A stretch of 64,000 bases of DNA from Lentimicrobium sp. L6. Its GTDB lineage: Bacteria > Bacteroidota > Bacteroidia > Bacteroidales > UBA12170. The DNA lies in the NCBI RefSeq assembly GCF_013166655.1, contig NZ_JABKCA010000010.1, positions 16,218 through 80,217 of the forward strand, read 5' to 3'. Below, piece after piece: positions 17,521-26,538 of the stretch. The position numbers were made by a program, and so were the translations under genes. The stretch's first letter is position 1, and every line of letters starts with the position of its first letter. The notes under the pieces are model-generated. The model saw only the letters and a list, made by a program, of their open reading frames with translations. It was not told the DNA's origin and did not search any database.

Positions 17521-20034
17521 ATGCGATACAAGATTTTAATTTCCTTAATTTTAGTTTCAGCTTCTGTTTTCTTATGGAAATCTTTTGAAGAATTTGAAAA
17601 GAGTTCTCAAAAGCAAATGGAATATAAACCTATAGATTGGTTTTATCAGCAAAGGGCTTTCCCTAGTGGCGACATCAATAGAGATGCTTATCAGGCCGCT
17701 TTGAAGCAAAGTTCATCGATGCATAAGAATCCCACCAAGAGTTTGGGGACATGGGAATTGGCAGGCCCGGTAAATGTGGGTGGTCGATTAACGGATGTAG
17801 AAATAAATCCATTAGATGAGGATGTTATTTATATTGGTGCAGCCAGCGGAGGAGTCTTTAAATCTAATAATGCAGGCTTGTCCTTTAATCCTATTTTCGA
17901 TGAGAGTTTGAGCTTGTCCATTGGTGATATTGCTTTAGCACCTTCAAATCCAGATGTGATTTATGTAGGAACTGGCGAGGCCAATCCTGGAGGAGGTTCT
18001 TTAGCTTACGATGGTAATGGCATGTATAAAAGTGCTGACGGAGGAGATTCTTGGTCGCATATTGGTTTAGATGAGATAGGATCGGTTGGACGAGTAGTGG
18101 TTTCCCCAAATGATCCAAATACGGCTTATGTGGCTGCTATGGGTTATTTGTTCGAGAACAATGCAGAGCGAGGCGTTTTTAAAACCACTGATGGAGGGGC
18201 TAATTGGGAGAAGGTTTTGTTTATTAATGATTCCACTGGAGCTATCGATTTAGCTATACACCCGACTAATCCTGATATTATATATGCTGCTACTTGGGAG
18301 CGCGTTAGAAGATTGGAGTTTTATACTTATGGAGGTGAAGGCTGTGGGATTTACAAAAGTGAAGATGGCGGAGAGAACTGGGAAGAATTAGACAGTGGAT
18401 TGCCTTCAGGAATTAATGTGGGTAGAATCGGAATCGGAATTTCACAAAGTGAACCGGATATCTTATATGCGATTTATGCGGATAGTCCTGGATATTTTGA
18501 GGGAATGTATAAAACTGAAAATGGTGGCGATTCTTGGTCTCAAACCAATGATGGAAATATGACTGATCTATACGCTAGTTATGGTTGGTGGTTCGGAAGG
18601 TTAAAAGTAGATCCTCAAGATGCAGATATTGTGTATGCCATTGGATTCTATTTATACAAAACAGAAAATGGGGGAAGTACTTGGTTTGATATTACCAATG
18701 ATGTTCACGTAGATCAGCATGAAATTGCGATATCTCCAACAAATTCTAACTTGGTATACTTGGGGAATGATGGTGGCTTATATAAATCAGATGATGGTGG
18801 AAATAATATGATTCATCATGAGAATTTACCTATCACACAATTTTACACCACAGCCATTGATGCTCTTGAACCGCAACGATTATATGGAGGAGCCCAAGAT
18901 AATGGAACCAATAGAACTTATAATGGAGCCATTGATAATTGGAATAGAGTCTATGGAGGGGATGGCTTTTATTGCCTGATCGATCCAGAGGATAATAAAT
19001 ATGTTTATGCTGAATATCAATATGGAAATTTAGCTCGTTCTACAAATTTTGGCAACTCCTTTTACTCGGCTATCGAAGGGATAAGCAGTTCAGATAGAAA
19101 AAACTGGAATACACCAGTGGTGATGAATCCTCAAAATCCATCCTCATTATATTATGGTGCTAATAGAGTATACAAATCAACCAATAGAGCTCAAAATTGG
19201 CAATTGTTTTCTGGGGAACTTTCCAATGGGGAAGGAAGTGGAAATCAAAAATACGGAACCATTACTACTTTGGCCGTTTCACCAGTTGATACCAATATTG
19301 TATATGCGGGTACTGATGATGCTAATGTTTGGGTAACCCTGGATAATGGTAACCTTTGGACTAAAATAAGTGATGATTTGCCACAGCGATGGATTAGTAG
19401 AGTTGTGGCAGATCCGGAATTTTCTAATATTGCTTATGTCTGTCTCTCAGGATTCAGAGAGAATGAATACTTGGCACATGTTTATAAGACTGAAGATTTT
19501 GGAGCAAGCTGGGAAGCTATTTCAGAAGGATTACCTAATGCACCAGTAAATGATATGGTGATTTGGAAGGGCAGTATTGACAGATTGATTGTAGCTACCG
19601 ATGTTGGTGTCTTTTATCAAAATGAAGATTCGGAGGAGTGGCATGTTTTCGCTGAGGGTTTACCCTTGGTTGCTGTAACAGATTTGGCTCTAGATTTTGC
19701 TTCCGGAACTATAGCGGCAGCAACTTATGGGCGCTCCATGTATAGAATAGAATTATCAGTTGGGCTTGATGAAATTGAATTAGGCTCCTCTGATTTCGAA
19801 TGGCAGGTTTTTCCTAACCCTATTCATCAAGATTTTCAAATTTCTATAGCGGATTTTAATACAGATAATTATTTCAAAATCTATAATATGAGTGGACAGC
19901 TAGTATATTCTAGTGTCTTAGAATCCTCAAAAAAAATATTTAATACTAATAATATTGGTCTAAGTAGTGGCGTTTACCTATTTGAGCTAACAATGAATGA
20001 ACAAGTTAGTAGTCGAAAACTGATTATTGAGTAG
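17521..20034 (+). CDS. Secreted BNR/sortilin-like beta-propeller protein with T9SS sorting domain
   Basis: The 837-aa protein has an N-terminal signal anchor (residues 1-18). It then carries about ten Asp-box-like repeats of the form (V/I/M)YKS-x-DGG-x-W, for example GMYKSADGGDSW, GIYKSEDGGENW and HVYKTEDFGASW, spread from about residue 110 to 690. These build VPS10/sortilin or exo-sialidase-type propellers. The C terminus is a type A T9SS sorting domain: VFPNPIHQDFQI, then IYNMSGQLVYSS, and GLSSGVYLFEL near the end. It should be exported by Sec, then by T9SS to the surface or medium. Sialidase catalytic residues are not evident, so a binding or glycan role is only inferred. Confidence 0.88.
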   Translation: MRYKILISLILVSASVFLWKSFEEFEKSSQKQMEYKPIDWFYQQRAFPSGDINRDAYQAALKQSSSMHKNPTKSLGTWELAGPVNVGGRLTDVEINPLDEDVIYIGAASGGVFKSNNAGLSFNPIFDESLSLSIGDIALAPSNPDVIYVGTGEANPGGGSLAYDGNGMYKSADGGDSWSHIGLDEIGSVGRVVVSPNDPNTAYVAAMGYLFENNAERGVFKTTDGGANWEKVLFINDSTGAIDLAIHPTNPDIIYAATWERVRRLEFYTYGGEGCGIYKSEDGGENWEELDSGLPSGINVGRIGIGISQSEPDILYAIYADSPGYFEGMYKTENGGDSWSQTNDGNMTDLYASYGWWFGRLKVDPQDADIVYAIGFYLYKTENGGSTWFDITNDVHVDQHEIAISPTNSNLVYLGNDGGLYKSDDGGNNMIHHENLPITQFYTTAIDALEPQRLYGGAQDNGTNRTYNGAIDNWNRVYGGDGFYCLIDPEDNKYVYAEYQYGNLARSTNFGNSFYSAIEGISSSDRKNWNTPVVMNPQNPSSLYYGANRVYKSTNRAQNWQLFSGELSNGEGSGNQKYGTITTLAVSPVDTNIVYAGTDDANVWVTLDNGNLWTKISDDLPQRWISRVVADPEFSNIAYVCLSGFRENEYLAHVYKTEDFGASWEAISEGLPNAPVNDMVIWKGSIDRLIVATDVGVFYQNEDSEEWHVFAEGLPLVAVTDLALDFASGTIAAATYGRSMYRIELSVGLDEIELGSSDFEWQVFPNPIHQDFQISIADFNTDNYFKIYNMSGQLVYSSVLESSKKIFNTNNIGLSSGVYLFELTMNEQVSSRKLIIE

Positions 20035-20047
20035 TTCTTGTTTATTA

Positions 20048-20079
20048 TTGGACTGCAAAATGATTAATTAATATATTTG
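20048..20079 (+). promoter_or_regulatory. Candidate promoter for the NTF2-like gene
   Basis: TTG at 20048-20050 and TATATTTG at 20072-20079 are separated by 21 bp. This fits the Bacteroidota -33/-7 pattern with slightly long spacing. The -7 box ends 20 bp before the chosen ATG. Confidence 0.5.
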
Positions 20080-20099
20080 TGAATCGACAAAAAAGAACC

Positions 20100-20960
20100 A
20101 TGATGAATAAATTTACCATTTTGATTTTCTTATTTGCTTGCCAATTTTCTTGGGCGCAGAGTTTTCAAGAACCAACCATTGAGCAAAATGTGCTGAGGAT
20201 TATCGAAGACTTCAATGCACATGTCAATAATAAAAATCTCATTGAAATAGATTTATATTTAATGGATAATGCCCAACTCAGTAGAATACAACATTTGAAA
20301 GCTGATCTGCAATTAACACAGATTACACCAAATGAATTGGCCAATAAAAACTGGGTTTCAAAGCGATATGAGTTTGTTCCTCAGGTAGATGTGCGCTCTT
20401 CTTTTGCTAGTGTTTATGGTTATTATACAGCCTTTGATACCAATGGAGTGAAGAAATGTGGGACCGATTATTACCAGCTTTTTCAACAAAAGGGGAGATG
20501 GAGAATTATTGCCTATACAGAGACTATTTATAATACCTGTAAATCCATCGAACCCAGAAAAACAGAGATTAGTTTAATTAATAATACTTTAGATGAATGG
20601 CATGGGTTGGCAGCTGTTGGTGATTCTACTTATTTTGATTATTTTAGTAGTGGCAGTTTTTATTTAGGTACGGATCCTAAGGAAGTCTGGAGCTTACAAG
20701 GTTTTAAAGATTTTGCAATGCCACATTTTAGACGTGGTGCTGCTTGGAGTTTTAAAAATAAAAGTAGAAATGTTCACTTGGGTGATTATGGGCATTATGC
20801 TTGGTTCGATGAAAAGTTGGATACTTGGATGGGTTTGTGCAGAGGAAGTGGTGTGATGGAAAAACAATCTGATGGCTGGAAAATTAAATTCTATAGTCTT
20901 ACTGTCTTAGTTCCCAATAGTAAAATTAATGCATACATAAAAATCCTAAATAACGATTAA
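20100..20960 (+). CDS. Exported protein with two NTF2/SnoaL-like domains
   Basis: The start is set at ATG 20100 or its neighbour 20103, because these lead directly into a signal peptide (NKFTILIFLFACQFSWA, with cleavage after AQ). The GTG at 20079 lies in the -7 promoter box. The protein (286 aa) looks like two tandem NTF2/SnoaL-like halves, about residues 25-155 and 160-285. Each ends in a strand with W-(R/K)-I, such as GRWRIIAYTETIY and GWKIKFYSLTV. Single-domain relatives are common lipocalin-shaped periplasmic proteins of unknown role. It abuts the next gene with no gap, so they share a transcript. Confidence 0.7.
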   Translation: MMNKFTILIFLFACQFSWAQSFQEPTIEQNVLRIIEDFNAHVNNKNLIEIDLYLMDNAQLSRIQHLKADLQLTQITPNELANKNWVSKRYEFVPQVDVRSSFASVYGYYTAFDTNGVKKCGTDYYQLFQQKGRWRIIAYTETIYNTCKSIEPRKTEISLINNTLDEWHGLAAVGDSTYFDYFSSGSFYLGTDPKEVWSLQGFKDFAMPHFRRGAAWSFKNKSRNVHLGDYGHYAWFDEKLDTWMGLCRGSGVMEKQSDGWKIKFYSLTVLVPNSKINAYIKILNND

Positions 20961-21914
20961 ATGACTTATTTTTACCGCTTTGTCGTCCTTTTACTTCTCA
21001 TTAGTTCATGCTCCAATCCTATTGAGGAGGGTTTGTTTATGAGATCTTCTGTAATCATAGAAACTATTCCTTCCGCATCGGGTGTCATATGCGATGAGAG
21101 CCACATATGGTTGGTAGGAGATGATGTAGCACCATTATTTGAAGTTAATAATAAATTAGAAGTAGTAAATCAATATACCCTTTCTAAAATCAATAATAAG
21201 GTTGATGGAAGAATCTTGAAATCCTTAAAAGCCGATTTTGAGAGTATGGATATTTCTGGAGATGAGATTATTGTTCTAGGTAGTGGAAGTAAAGAGATAA
21301 GCAGAGATACCGCATTTGTTTTTAATAAGAAAACAAGAATGCTCATGTCTAAAAAATCTATTCGCCCCTTATTTGATGTATTTATTCAACTTGGGAATTA
21401 TGATAGCCTGTCAAGTATAAATATCGAAGGTTTAACCTCTTGTTCAAATTATTTCTATTTATTGCAACGTGGAAATATCGGTGACCATAATGATATATTT
21501 CGTATTTCGAAACCAGATTTTCTAAGTTATTTATATGGAGGGGATTTGCCTCTGGTGGAAATATATCATTTTCAATTACCAATGATTGAGGAATATATGA
21601 GTGGATTTTCAGGTGCATGTATTTCACCTGATGAGAAGTTTTTAATATTTACTTCCTCAGTTGAGTCTACTTTAGATGTATACCACGACGGGGAAGTGTT
21701 AGGGAGTTTTATTGGAATGATTCCACTGCAAGGGGTGAATGCACTTAATCAGATAAAATCATGGCCCGTTAAAGAAAATGAATTGTTTATAAAAACAAAA
21801 CTAGAATCTGTTTGTGTTAAAAACCAAGAACATCAGCTATATGATTTACTCTGTGTGAGCGATAATGATGATGGCAAGAGTGGAATCTACGAATTTACAT
21901 TAATAGTAAAATAA
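20961..21914 (+). CDS. Lipoprotein, DUF6929-like beta-propeller
   Basis: This 317-aa protein starts with a lipoprotein signal (VVLLLLISSCSN, Cys17). The mature part resembles the DUF6929 family: it begins with a SASGV-x-WLVGDD-type strand and carries propeller-like repeats through to the C terminus, with conserved blocks NIEGLTS and FSGACISPDEKFLIFT. The family has no assigned function. Its ATG follows the stop of the preceding gene directly, and the next gene starts 6 bp after its own stop. So it belongs to a three-gene exported cluster. Confidence 0.7.
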   Translation: MTYFYRFVVLLLLISSCSNPIEEGLFMRSSVIIETIPSASGVICDESHIWLVGDDVAPLFEVNNKLEVVNQYTLSKINNKVDGRILKSLKADFESMDISGDEIIVLGSGSKEISRDTAFVFNKKTRMLMSKKSIRPLFDVFIQLGNYDSLSSINIEGLTSCSNYFYLLQRGNIGDHNDIFRISKPDFLSYLYGGDLPLVEIYHFQLPMIEEYMSGFSGACISPDEKFLIFTSSVESTLDVYHDGEVLGSFIGMIPLQGVNALNQIKSWPVKENELFIKTKLESVCVKNQEHQLYDLLCVSDNDDGKSGIYEFTLIVK

Positions 21915-21920
21915 GGAATT

Positions 21921-23567
21921 ATGAAATATATAAAGTCCTATCTAGGCTTTTTAGCCATTTTGAGTTTGTCAGTTTTTAATGGTGGCTTTGCGCAAGTTAG
22001 CCATGGAGGCCAACCTTACTCCTTTACCCATCAACTCGAAACGCCAATTGCGGTGATGCCGGATGCTAGTGCTTTAATAAGATTAAACTTTGACGAAGGA
22101 AAAGATTGTTCAGGGCTTGAATTTGCTCGTTTCCTTCCTCTAAATATTTCTTTAACTAGTGATGATTGGCAGATAAACAATCTTCCAAATGGAGACAGAA
22201 TATACCAATTAAGCATTAAATCAAAAGGGGCTTTAGGTATTGGTGTATATTTCAATAATCTATTCATTCCAGAAGGAGGGGAGCTTTTTATTTATTCTCC
22301 AGACCATCAGCAATATATTGGTTCTTTCAATCATTTGAATAATAAAGAAAATAAAATTTTAGCCACTGAATTTCTTTATGGCGAAGAGGTTATTATCGAA
22401 TATTTTGAACCAAAGAATAAAGTAGGGCAGTCACATTTTACTGTAAACGAAATATTACATGCTTATAGAGGAGTTAGAGAAGTTGATGAAGAGAAAGGTT
22501 ATGGAGGTTCTGGTGATTGTGAAGTGAATGTAAATTGTCCAGAAGGCAATGGTAAAAAAGATCAACGAGATGCCGTGGTTCGTATCCTCATTAAAAAAGG
22601 ATCTGCTGGATTATGGTGTACCGGTTCATTAATTAATAATACCAGCGAAGACAGAACGCCTTATATCATTACTGCTGATCATTGTGGTAAAGCCTCTTCC
22701 GATGAAGATATGGAACAATGGATCTTTTATTTCCATTACCAGAGTTTAACTTGTGAATTTCCTGATGAAGAGCCGGAGCATCAAAGTGTTGAAGGTTGTG
22801 AAAAAATTGCAGCGAGTTCTAATGCAGACATCCTTGGTTCCGATTTCTTTTTGGTGAAGATTACTCAAGATATCCCATTAGATTATAATCCTTTTTTTAT
22901 AGGATGGAATAGAGATGGTTTGGGAAGTAATTCAGGCTATACCATTCATCATCCTGATGGTGACATTAAAAAGATTTCTATTTATGAAGAACCTTTAGTT
23001 AGTGCAAGTTATAGTTCGTCAGGAATTACAAATGCTTATTGGCAAGTGGTTTGGGCTGAAACAGAAAGTGGTCATGGTGTTACAGAAGGAGGTTCTTCTG
23101 GTTCCCCCATTTTTGATCAAAATGGATATTTAATTGGAACTTTAACAGGAGGGCAAGCTGCTTGTTCTAATTTAACGGGTCCTGATTTTTATGGAAAAAT
23201 AAGTGTGCATTGGGAAGATAATGGAACAGCAGATGATGAGCAATTAATGCCTTGGTTAGATCCTTTAAATTCTGGGATAGAGAAAATGTCAGGGACCTAT
23301 TTAGGCCTAGATGAAAAGGATCTCATTCAAACAGATCTTTTTAGTCTTTTTCCTAATCCAGCACAAGAATCGGTGACTTTGTATTTTAAAGAAGATTATA
23401 GAGATTTGAGCATTCAGCTTTATGATATAAAAGGGTCGCTTGTGAATGAGACCATGCAGAATGGAAATAGTCAAGTTATACCTACTGACCATCTCATGAA
23501 TGGAGTGTATTTCATTAAAGCCACTAATAGCAAGTCAAGTCAAACGATACGATTTTTAAAGAACTAG
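21921..23567 (+). CDS. Secreted lysyl endopeptidase-like serine protease with T9SS sorting domain
   Basis: The 548-aa protein has a signal peptide (residues 1-25), a propeptide-like region to about 200 and a trypsin-fold catalytic domain. His254 lies in TADHCG. Asp308 in GSDFFLV is the probable second triad residue. Ser393 is in GGSSGSP. The overall pattern (WCTGSLINN, YIITADHCG) is that of Achromobacter-type lysyl endopeptidases. The end is a type A sorting domain with FPNPAQESVTLYF, LYDIKGSLV and MNGVYFIKA. It is expected to be exported by T9SS and to degrade extracellular protein. It is the last gene of the exported cluster. Confidence 0.9.
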   Translation: MKYIKSYLGFLAILSLSVFNGGFAQVSHGGQPYSFTHQLETPIAVMPDASALIRLNFDEGKDCSGLEFARFLPLNISLTSDDWQINNLPNGDRIYQLSIKSKGALGIGVYFNNLFIPEGGELFIYSPDHQQYIGSFNHLNNKENKILATEFLYGEEVIIEYFEPKNKVGQSHFTVNEILHAYRGVREVDEEKGYGGSGDCEVNVNCPEGNGKKDQRDAVVRILIKKGSAGLWCTGSLINNTSEDRTPYIITADHCGKASSDEDMEQWIFYFHYQSLTCEFPDEEPEHQSVEGCEKIAASSNADILGSDFFLVKITQDIPLDYNPFFIGWNRDGLGSNSGYTIHHPDGDIKKISIYEEPLVSASYSSSGITNAYWQVVWAETESGHGVTEGGSSGSPIFDQNGYLIGTLTGGQAACSNLTGPDFYGKISVHWEDNGTADDEQLMPWLDPLNSGIEKMSGTYLGLDEKDLIQTDLFSLFPNPAQESVTLYFKEDYRDLSIQLYDIKGSLVNETMQNGNSQVIPTDHLMNGVYFIKATNSKSSQTIRFLKN

Positions 23568-23569
23568 TT

Positions 23570-24274
23570 TTACTTTATCTTCTCTTTAAAACTATAATCC
23601 ATTTCGCTCCATGGTTTTGGTCTCTTATGGCTTAATGTCCTTTTTATAAGCTCCTCAAAAGTATGGGAATTTTGTTCTTGAGTAAGATGGATACACTCTA
23701 GATATCTGGAGAAACACATCCTTCTACCTTCAAAGCCTTGGCTAATGGGGTAATTAATATCTTCTTGTATCACTATCCATTTAATAGAATAGAGGAGCTC
23801 TTCGAGATCTAAATCTATTTTGTTTCCCAATTCATTATAATACTTTGAGCCATGATATTGTTTTACGAGTTTTAGGAGTTGAGGAGTGGGAGGAGTAGGC
23901 CTATAGTTCAGAAGAGTTTTGACCTTTTTAATTTCTATCCTTCCTGTTTGACTCAGTTCCATTAAAACATCACTAAGTTTCTCTGCATCTATCTTTCCAT
24001 GGAGGATTTTATTATAAATATCAACTAAGATATTCGAATGTGATAAAGAGGTCTCTTTTCCCTTTCTATCCAAATCAATTCTGTAATCGTAGATTATTTT
24101 TGATCCTTTAAATTTAGATTTATAACCTGGGAAGGAAACAGAAATGATAGAATGGTTTTCACAAGTTTCTAATTTTATAAATTTGCTATTAAATTGGGAT
24201 AATGATAGTGATTTCCCAAAATCATTTTTCTTAAAATTATCTTCTAAATATTTTTGTAGTAGTGAATAGCTCAT
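23570..24274 (-). CDS. Unrecognised 234-aa soluble protein
   Basis: I do not recognise this family. The protein is soluble, has no signal peptide, is rich in charged residues and is predicted to mix alpha and beta structure. The first 90 residues contain two or three beta strands (IKLETCENHSIISVSF, KIIYDYRIDLDRKG). A Pro-rich spot, RPTPPTPQ, lies near residue 127, and a helical C-terminal half contains GFEGRRMCFSRYLECIH. It starts 20 bp after the stop of the NMT1-type histidine kinase gene on the same strand, so the two are probably co-transcribed. It converges with the protease gene, with 2 bp between the stops. Confidence 0.65.
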   Translation of the reverse strand: MSYSLLQKYLEDNFKKNDFGKSLSLSQFNSKFIKLETCENHSIISVSFPGYKSKFKGSKIIYDYRIDLDRKGKETSLSHSNILVDIYNKILHGKIDAEKLSDVLMELSQTGRIEIKKVKTLLNYRPTPPTPQLLKLVKQYHGSKYYNELGNKIDLDLEELLYSIKWIVIQEDINYPISQGFEGRRMCFSRYLECIHLTQEQNSHTFEELIKRTLSHKRPKPWSEMDYSFKEKIK

Positions 24275-24294
24275 TATTACAGTCTAGCTTGTTC

Positions 24295-26475
24295 TTATTG
24301 AATTGTATTAGGAGAGGGGATTTTAATAATAAATAAACTTCCTTTTCCTACTTCGCTCTCTACCTCTAAACTCCCACCATGTTTTTTTATGAAATCATAG
24401 CATAGATATAGTCCCAGGCCACTTCCTCTTTCGCCTCTTGTACCATTGGTGCTAATATTTTGTGTATTTACGCGGAAAAGCTGTTTTAGCTTATCTTGTT
24501 CTATACCAATACCACTATCTTTAATTTCAATAATGAGTTCGTGATTGTCTATTTTGGATAAAATTGATATTTCGCCTTCCTCTTGGGTGTATTTTATGGC
24601 ATTATTAATCAGGTTCCTAATAACCAAATTAATCATTTCTTTGTCAAATTTTGCTGTGATATCGTTCTCACATTTGTTGACCATTTTAATTTTCTTAATC
24701 CGGGCACTTTCCTTAAATAATAATAGGTTAGATTGAATGATTTCAGAAATACTATTTTCTTTTGGATGAAAAGAGATGTCATTTTTTTGGGATAAAGACC
24801 ACATTAAGAGGTTTTCCAATAATTCAAAAGTATTTTTTAATGTTTCTTTCAGTCTAAGTAAAATTTCTTGCTGTTCCTCTTGAGGAATGTTTTCATCCTC
24901 ATTAACTAATAATTCTAATAAGGAATCGAGAGTTCCAAGAGGACCTCTTAAGTCATGAGCAATAATGGAGAATAGCTGATCTTTATCTTGGTTGGCAATG
25001 ATTAATTTGTCCTCAAGTTCTTTGCTATCAGTAATGTCCATTATGGCAGAGAATAGTGCTGGGTGACCATCGAAGGAAATGAAGTTTGAGGATATTAGAG
25101 ACCAGAATTCTTTTCCTCCAGCCGTTTTTAATTTAAATTCTGTATTCTTTACAAAGCCATGTTTATTCAATTGGCTTATTAGTTGATTCCTCTTTTCTGG
25201 TTCTACATATAACATCGATGACGGCTTTTTCAGTGCTAAATGGGATGTGATTTCAAATTTTTCACAAGCTCGAGGATTTAAATATAGAATTTTATTGTCT
25301 TCTGAGGAGGATATAATAATCGGGAATGGGGCGTTCTCAGCTAAATTGCGATACCTTTCCTCTAAACCAGAGATGAGCTTTTCTTTTTGCTTTCTATTTT
25401 CACTTTCATCTTTCAATTTTTTTGAAAGAGAATAGAATCTAATGGCAATAAAAGAAATGATTATTGTAAAAGAGATAATGATTCCAAATATGATATATGC
25501 TTTTTTATTACTTGGTTGTGGATTTCTTTCATAAATTAAACCCTCCATTGAAAATTCTCGAGGTAACATTCCCAATTCAGAATATATTTCCCCAATTCTT
25601 CTCCATCGATCTTTATTGATATAACCAATCTCTATCACATTGGGCATAATTAATCTATTGGTTTGTTGTGCTTCATACTCAAGGTGTGCTTTACTATGAC
25701 GGGTACTATAATGTTCGAGAATGATATTGATGAGGGCATCTTGGTTTTTTAGGGCATAATCCCAACCTTTTAAAGATGCTTCTAAAAATGCTTTTACTCT
25801 TTGTGGATGGTTTTGGATCTCATCATCAGTTGTAAATAAGTTATCCCCATAAAAATCTATTCCACTTGCTCTGGGATTGAATATATTGTATTCCACTCCG
25901 GATTCAATCAAAAGAAAAGGTTCATCGGTGGAATATGCCGACATGGCGTCAGCCTCTTGGTTGATGAGTGATTGTGGTGAAAATGTATGATTAATAAAAG
26001 ACAAATCATCTAAAGGAATTTGCTCCATAGCTAGATAAGCCAAAAGCTCGGCTGTTTGATTTTCGAGCATGATAGTTTTCCCTGCCAAATCATGGATATT
26101 ATCATTTCCATCTTTTTTAAGGCTTAAAAATATATGTGGCGAATGTTGAAAAATATTAGCTAATAGAACCACTGGAAATCCTGAGTTTCTTGCTAAAATG
26201 ATGTCTGAAGAGGCTATTCCATATTGTGCCTCACCATTTAATACAGAAGAAATAGGCTCGTCATCATGTTCGGCTTCAATGATCTCAACAAATAAGCCAT
26301 TATTTTTATAATAACCTTTTTCAATGGCTGCATAGTATCCTGCAAACTGGAATTGGTGTTTCCATTTTAATTTAAGTTGTATGCTGTCTAGTGTTTGAAT
26401 AGGAGCAGAAAAAGCACCTAAATTACTTACTAGAAGTAAAAGGGTCAGAAACCATATTTTTGTATTTGCTTTCAT
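24295..26475 (-). CDS. Sensor histidine kinase with NMT1/THI5-type periplasmic binding domain
   Basis: The 726-aa protein starts with a signal sequence (cleavage near SAPIQ). A substrate-binding domain of the NMT1/THI5 type spans about residues 30-310, with LKLKWKHQFQFAGYYAAIEK at its start and later GIASSDIILAR. One membrane helix (about 323-345) and a short coiled coil follow. Next is a PAS domain (about 375-490), then HisKA with IIAHDLRGPLGTLDSLLELL and HATPase with NLINNAIKYTQEEG and RGERGSGLGLYLC. Binding domains of this fold take thiamine precursors or sulfonates in ABC importers. Here one probably senses a small ligand. There is no response regulator beside it. Confidence 0.9.
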   Translation of the reverse strand: MKANTKIWFLTLLLLVSNLGAFSAPIQTLDSIQLKLKWKHQFQFAGYYAAIEKGYYKNNGLFVEIIEAEHDDEPISSVLNGEAQYGIASSDIILARNSGFPVVLLANIFQHSPHIFLSLKKDGNDNIHDLAGKTIMLENQTAELLAYLAMEQIPLDDLSFINHTFSPQSLINQEADAMSAYSTDEPFLLIESGVEYNIFNPRASGIDFYGDNLFTTDDEIQNHPQRVKAFLEASLKGWDYALKNQDALINIILEHYSTRHSKAHLEYEAQQTNRLIMPNVIEIGYINKDRWRRIGEIYSELGMLPREFSMEGLIYERNPQPSNKKAYIIFGIIISFTIIISFIAIRFYSLSKKLKDESENRKQKEKLISGLEERYRNLAENAPFPIIISSSEDNKILYLNPRACEKFEITSHLALKKPSSMLYVEPEKRNQLISQLNKHGFVKNTEFKLKTAGGKEFWSLISSNFISFDGHPALFSAIMDITDSKELEDKLIIANQDKDQLFSIIAHDLRGPLGTLDSLLELLVNEDENIPQEEQQEILLRLKETLKNTFELLENLLMWSLSQKNDISFHPKENSISEIIQSNLLLFKESARIKKIKMVNKCENDITAKFDKEMINLVIRNLINNAIKYTQEEGEISILSKIDNHELIIEIKDSGIGIEQDKLKQLFRVNTQNISTNGTRGERGSGLGLYLCYDFIKKHGGSLEVESEVGKGSLFIIKIPSPNTIQ

Positions 26476-26538
26476 ACTTATTTGCCTTGTTTATTTTCAC
26501 TCTATTAAGCTTTTTAAGCGGTATAGAGTATTAGGGGT

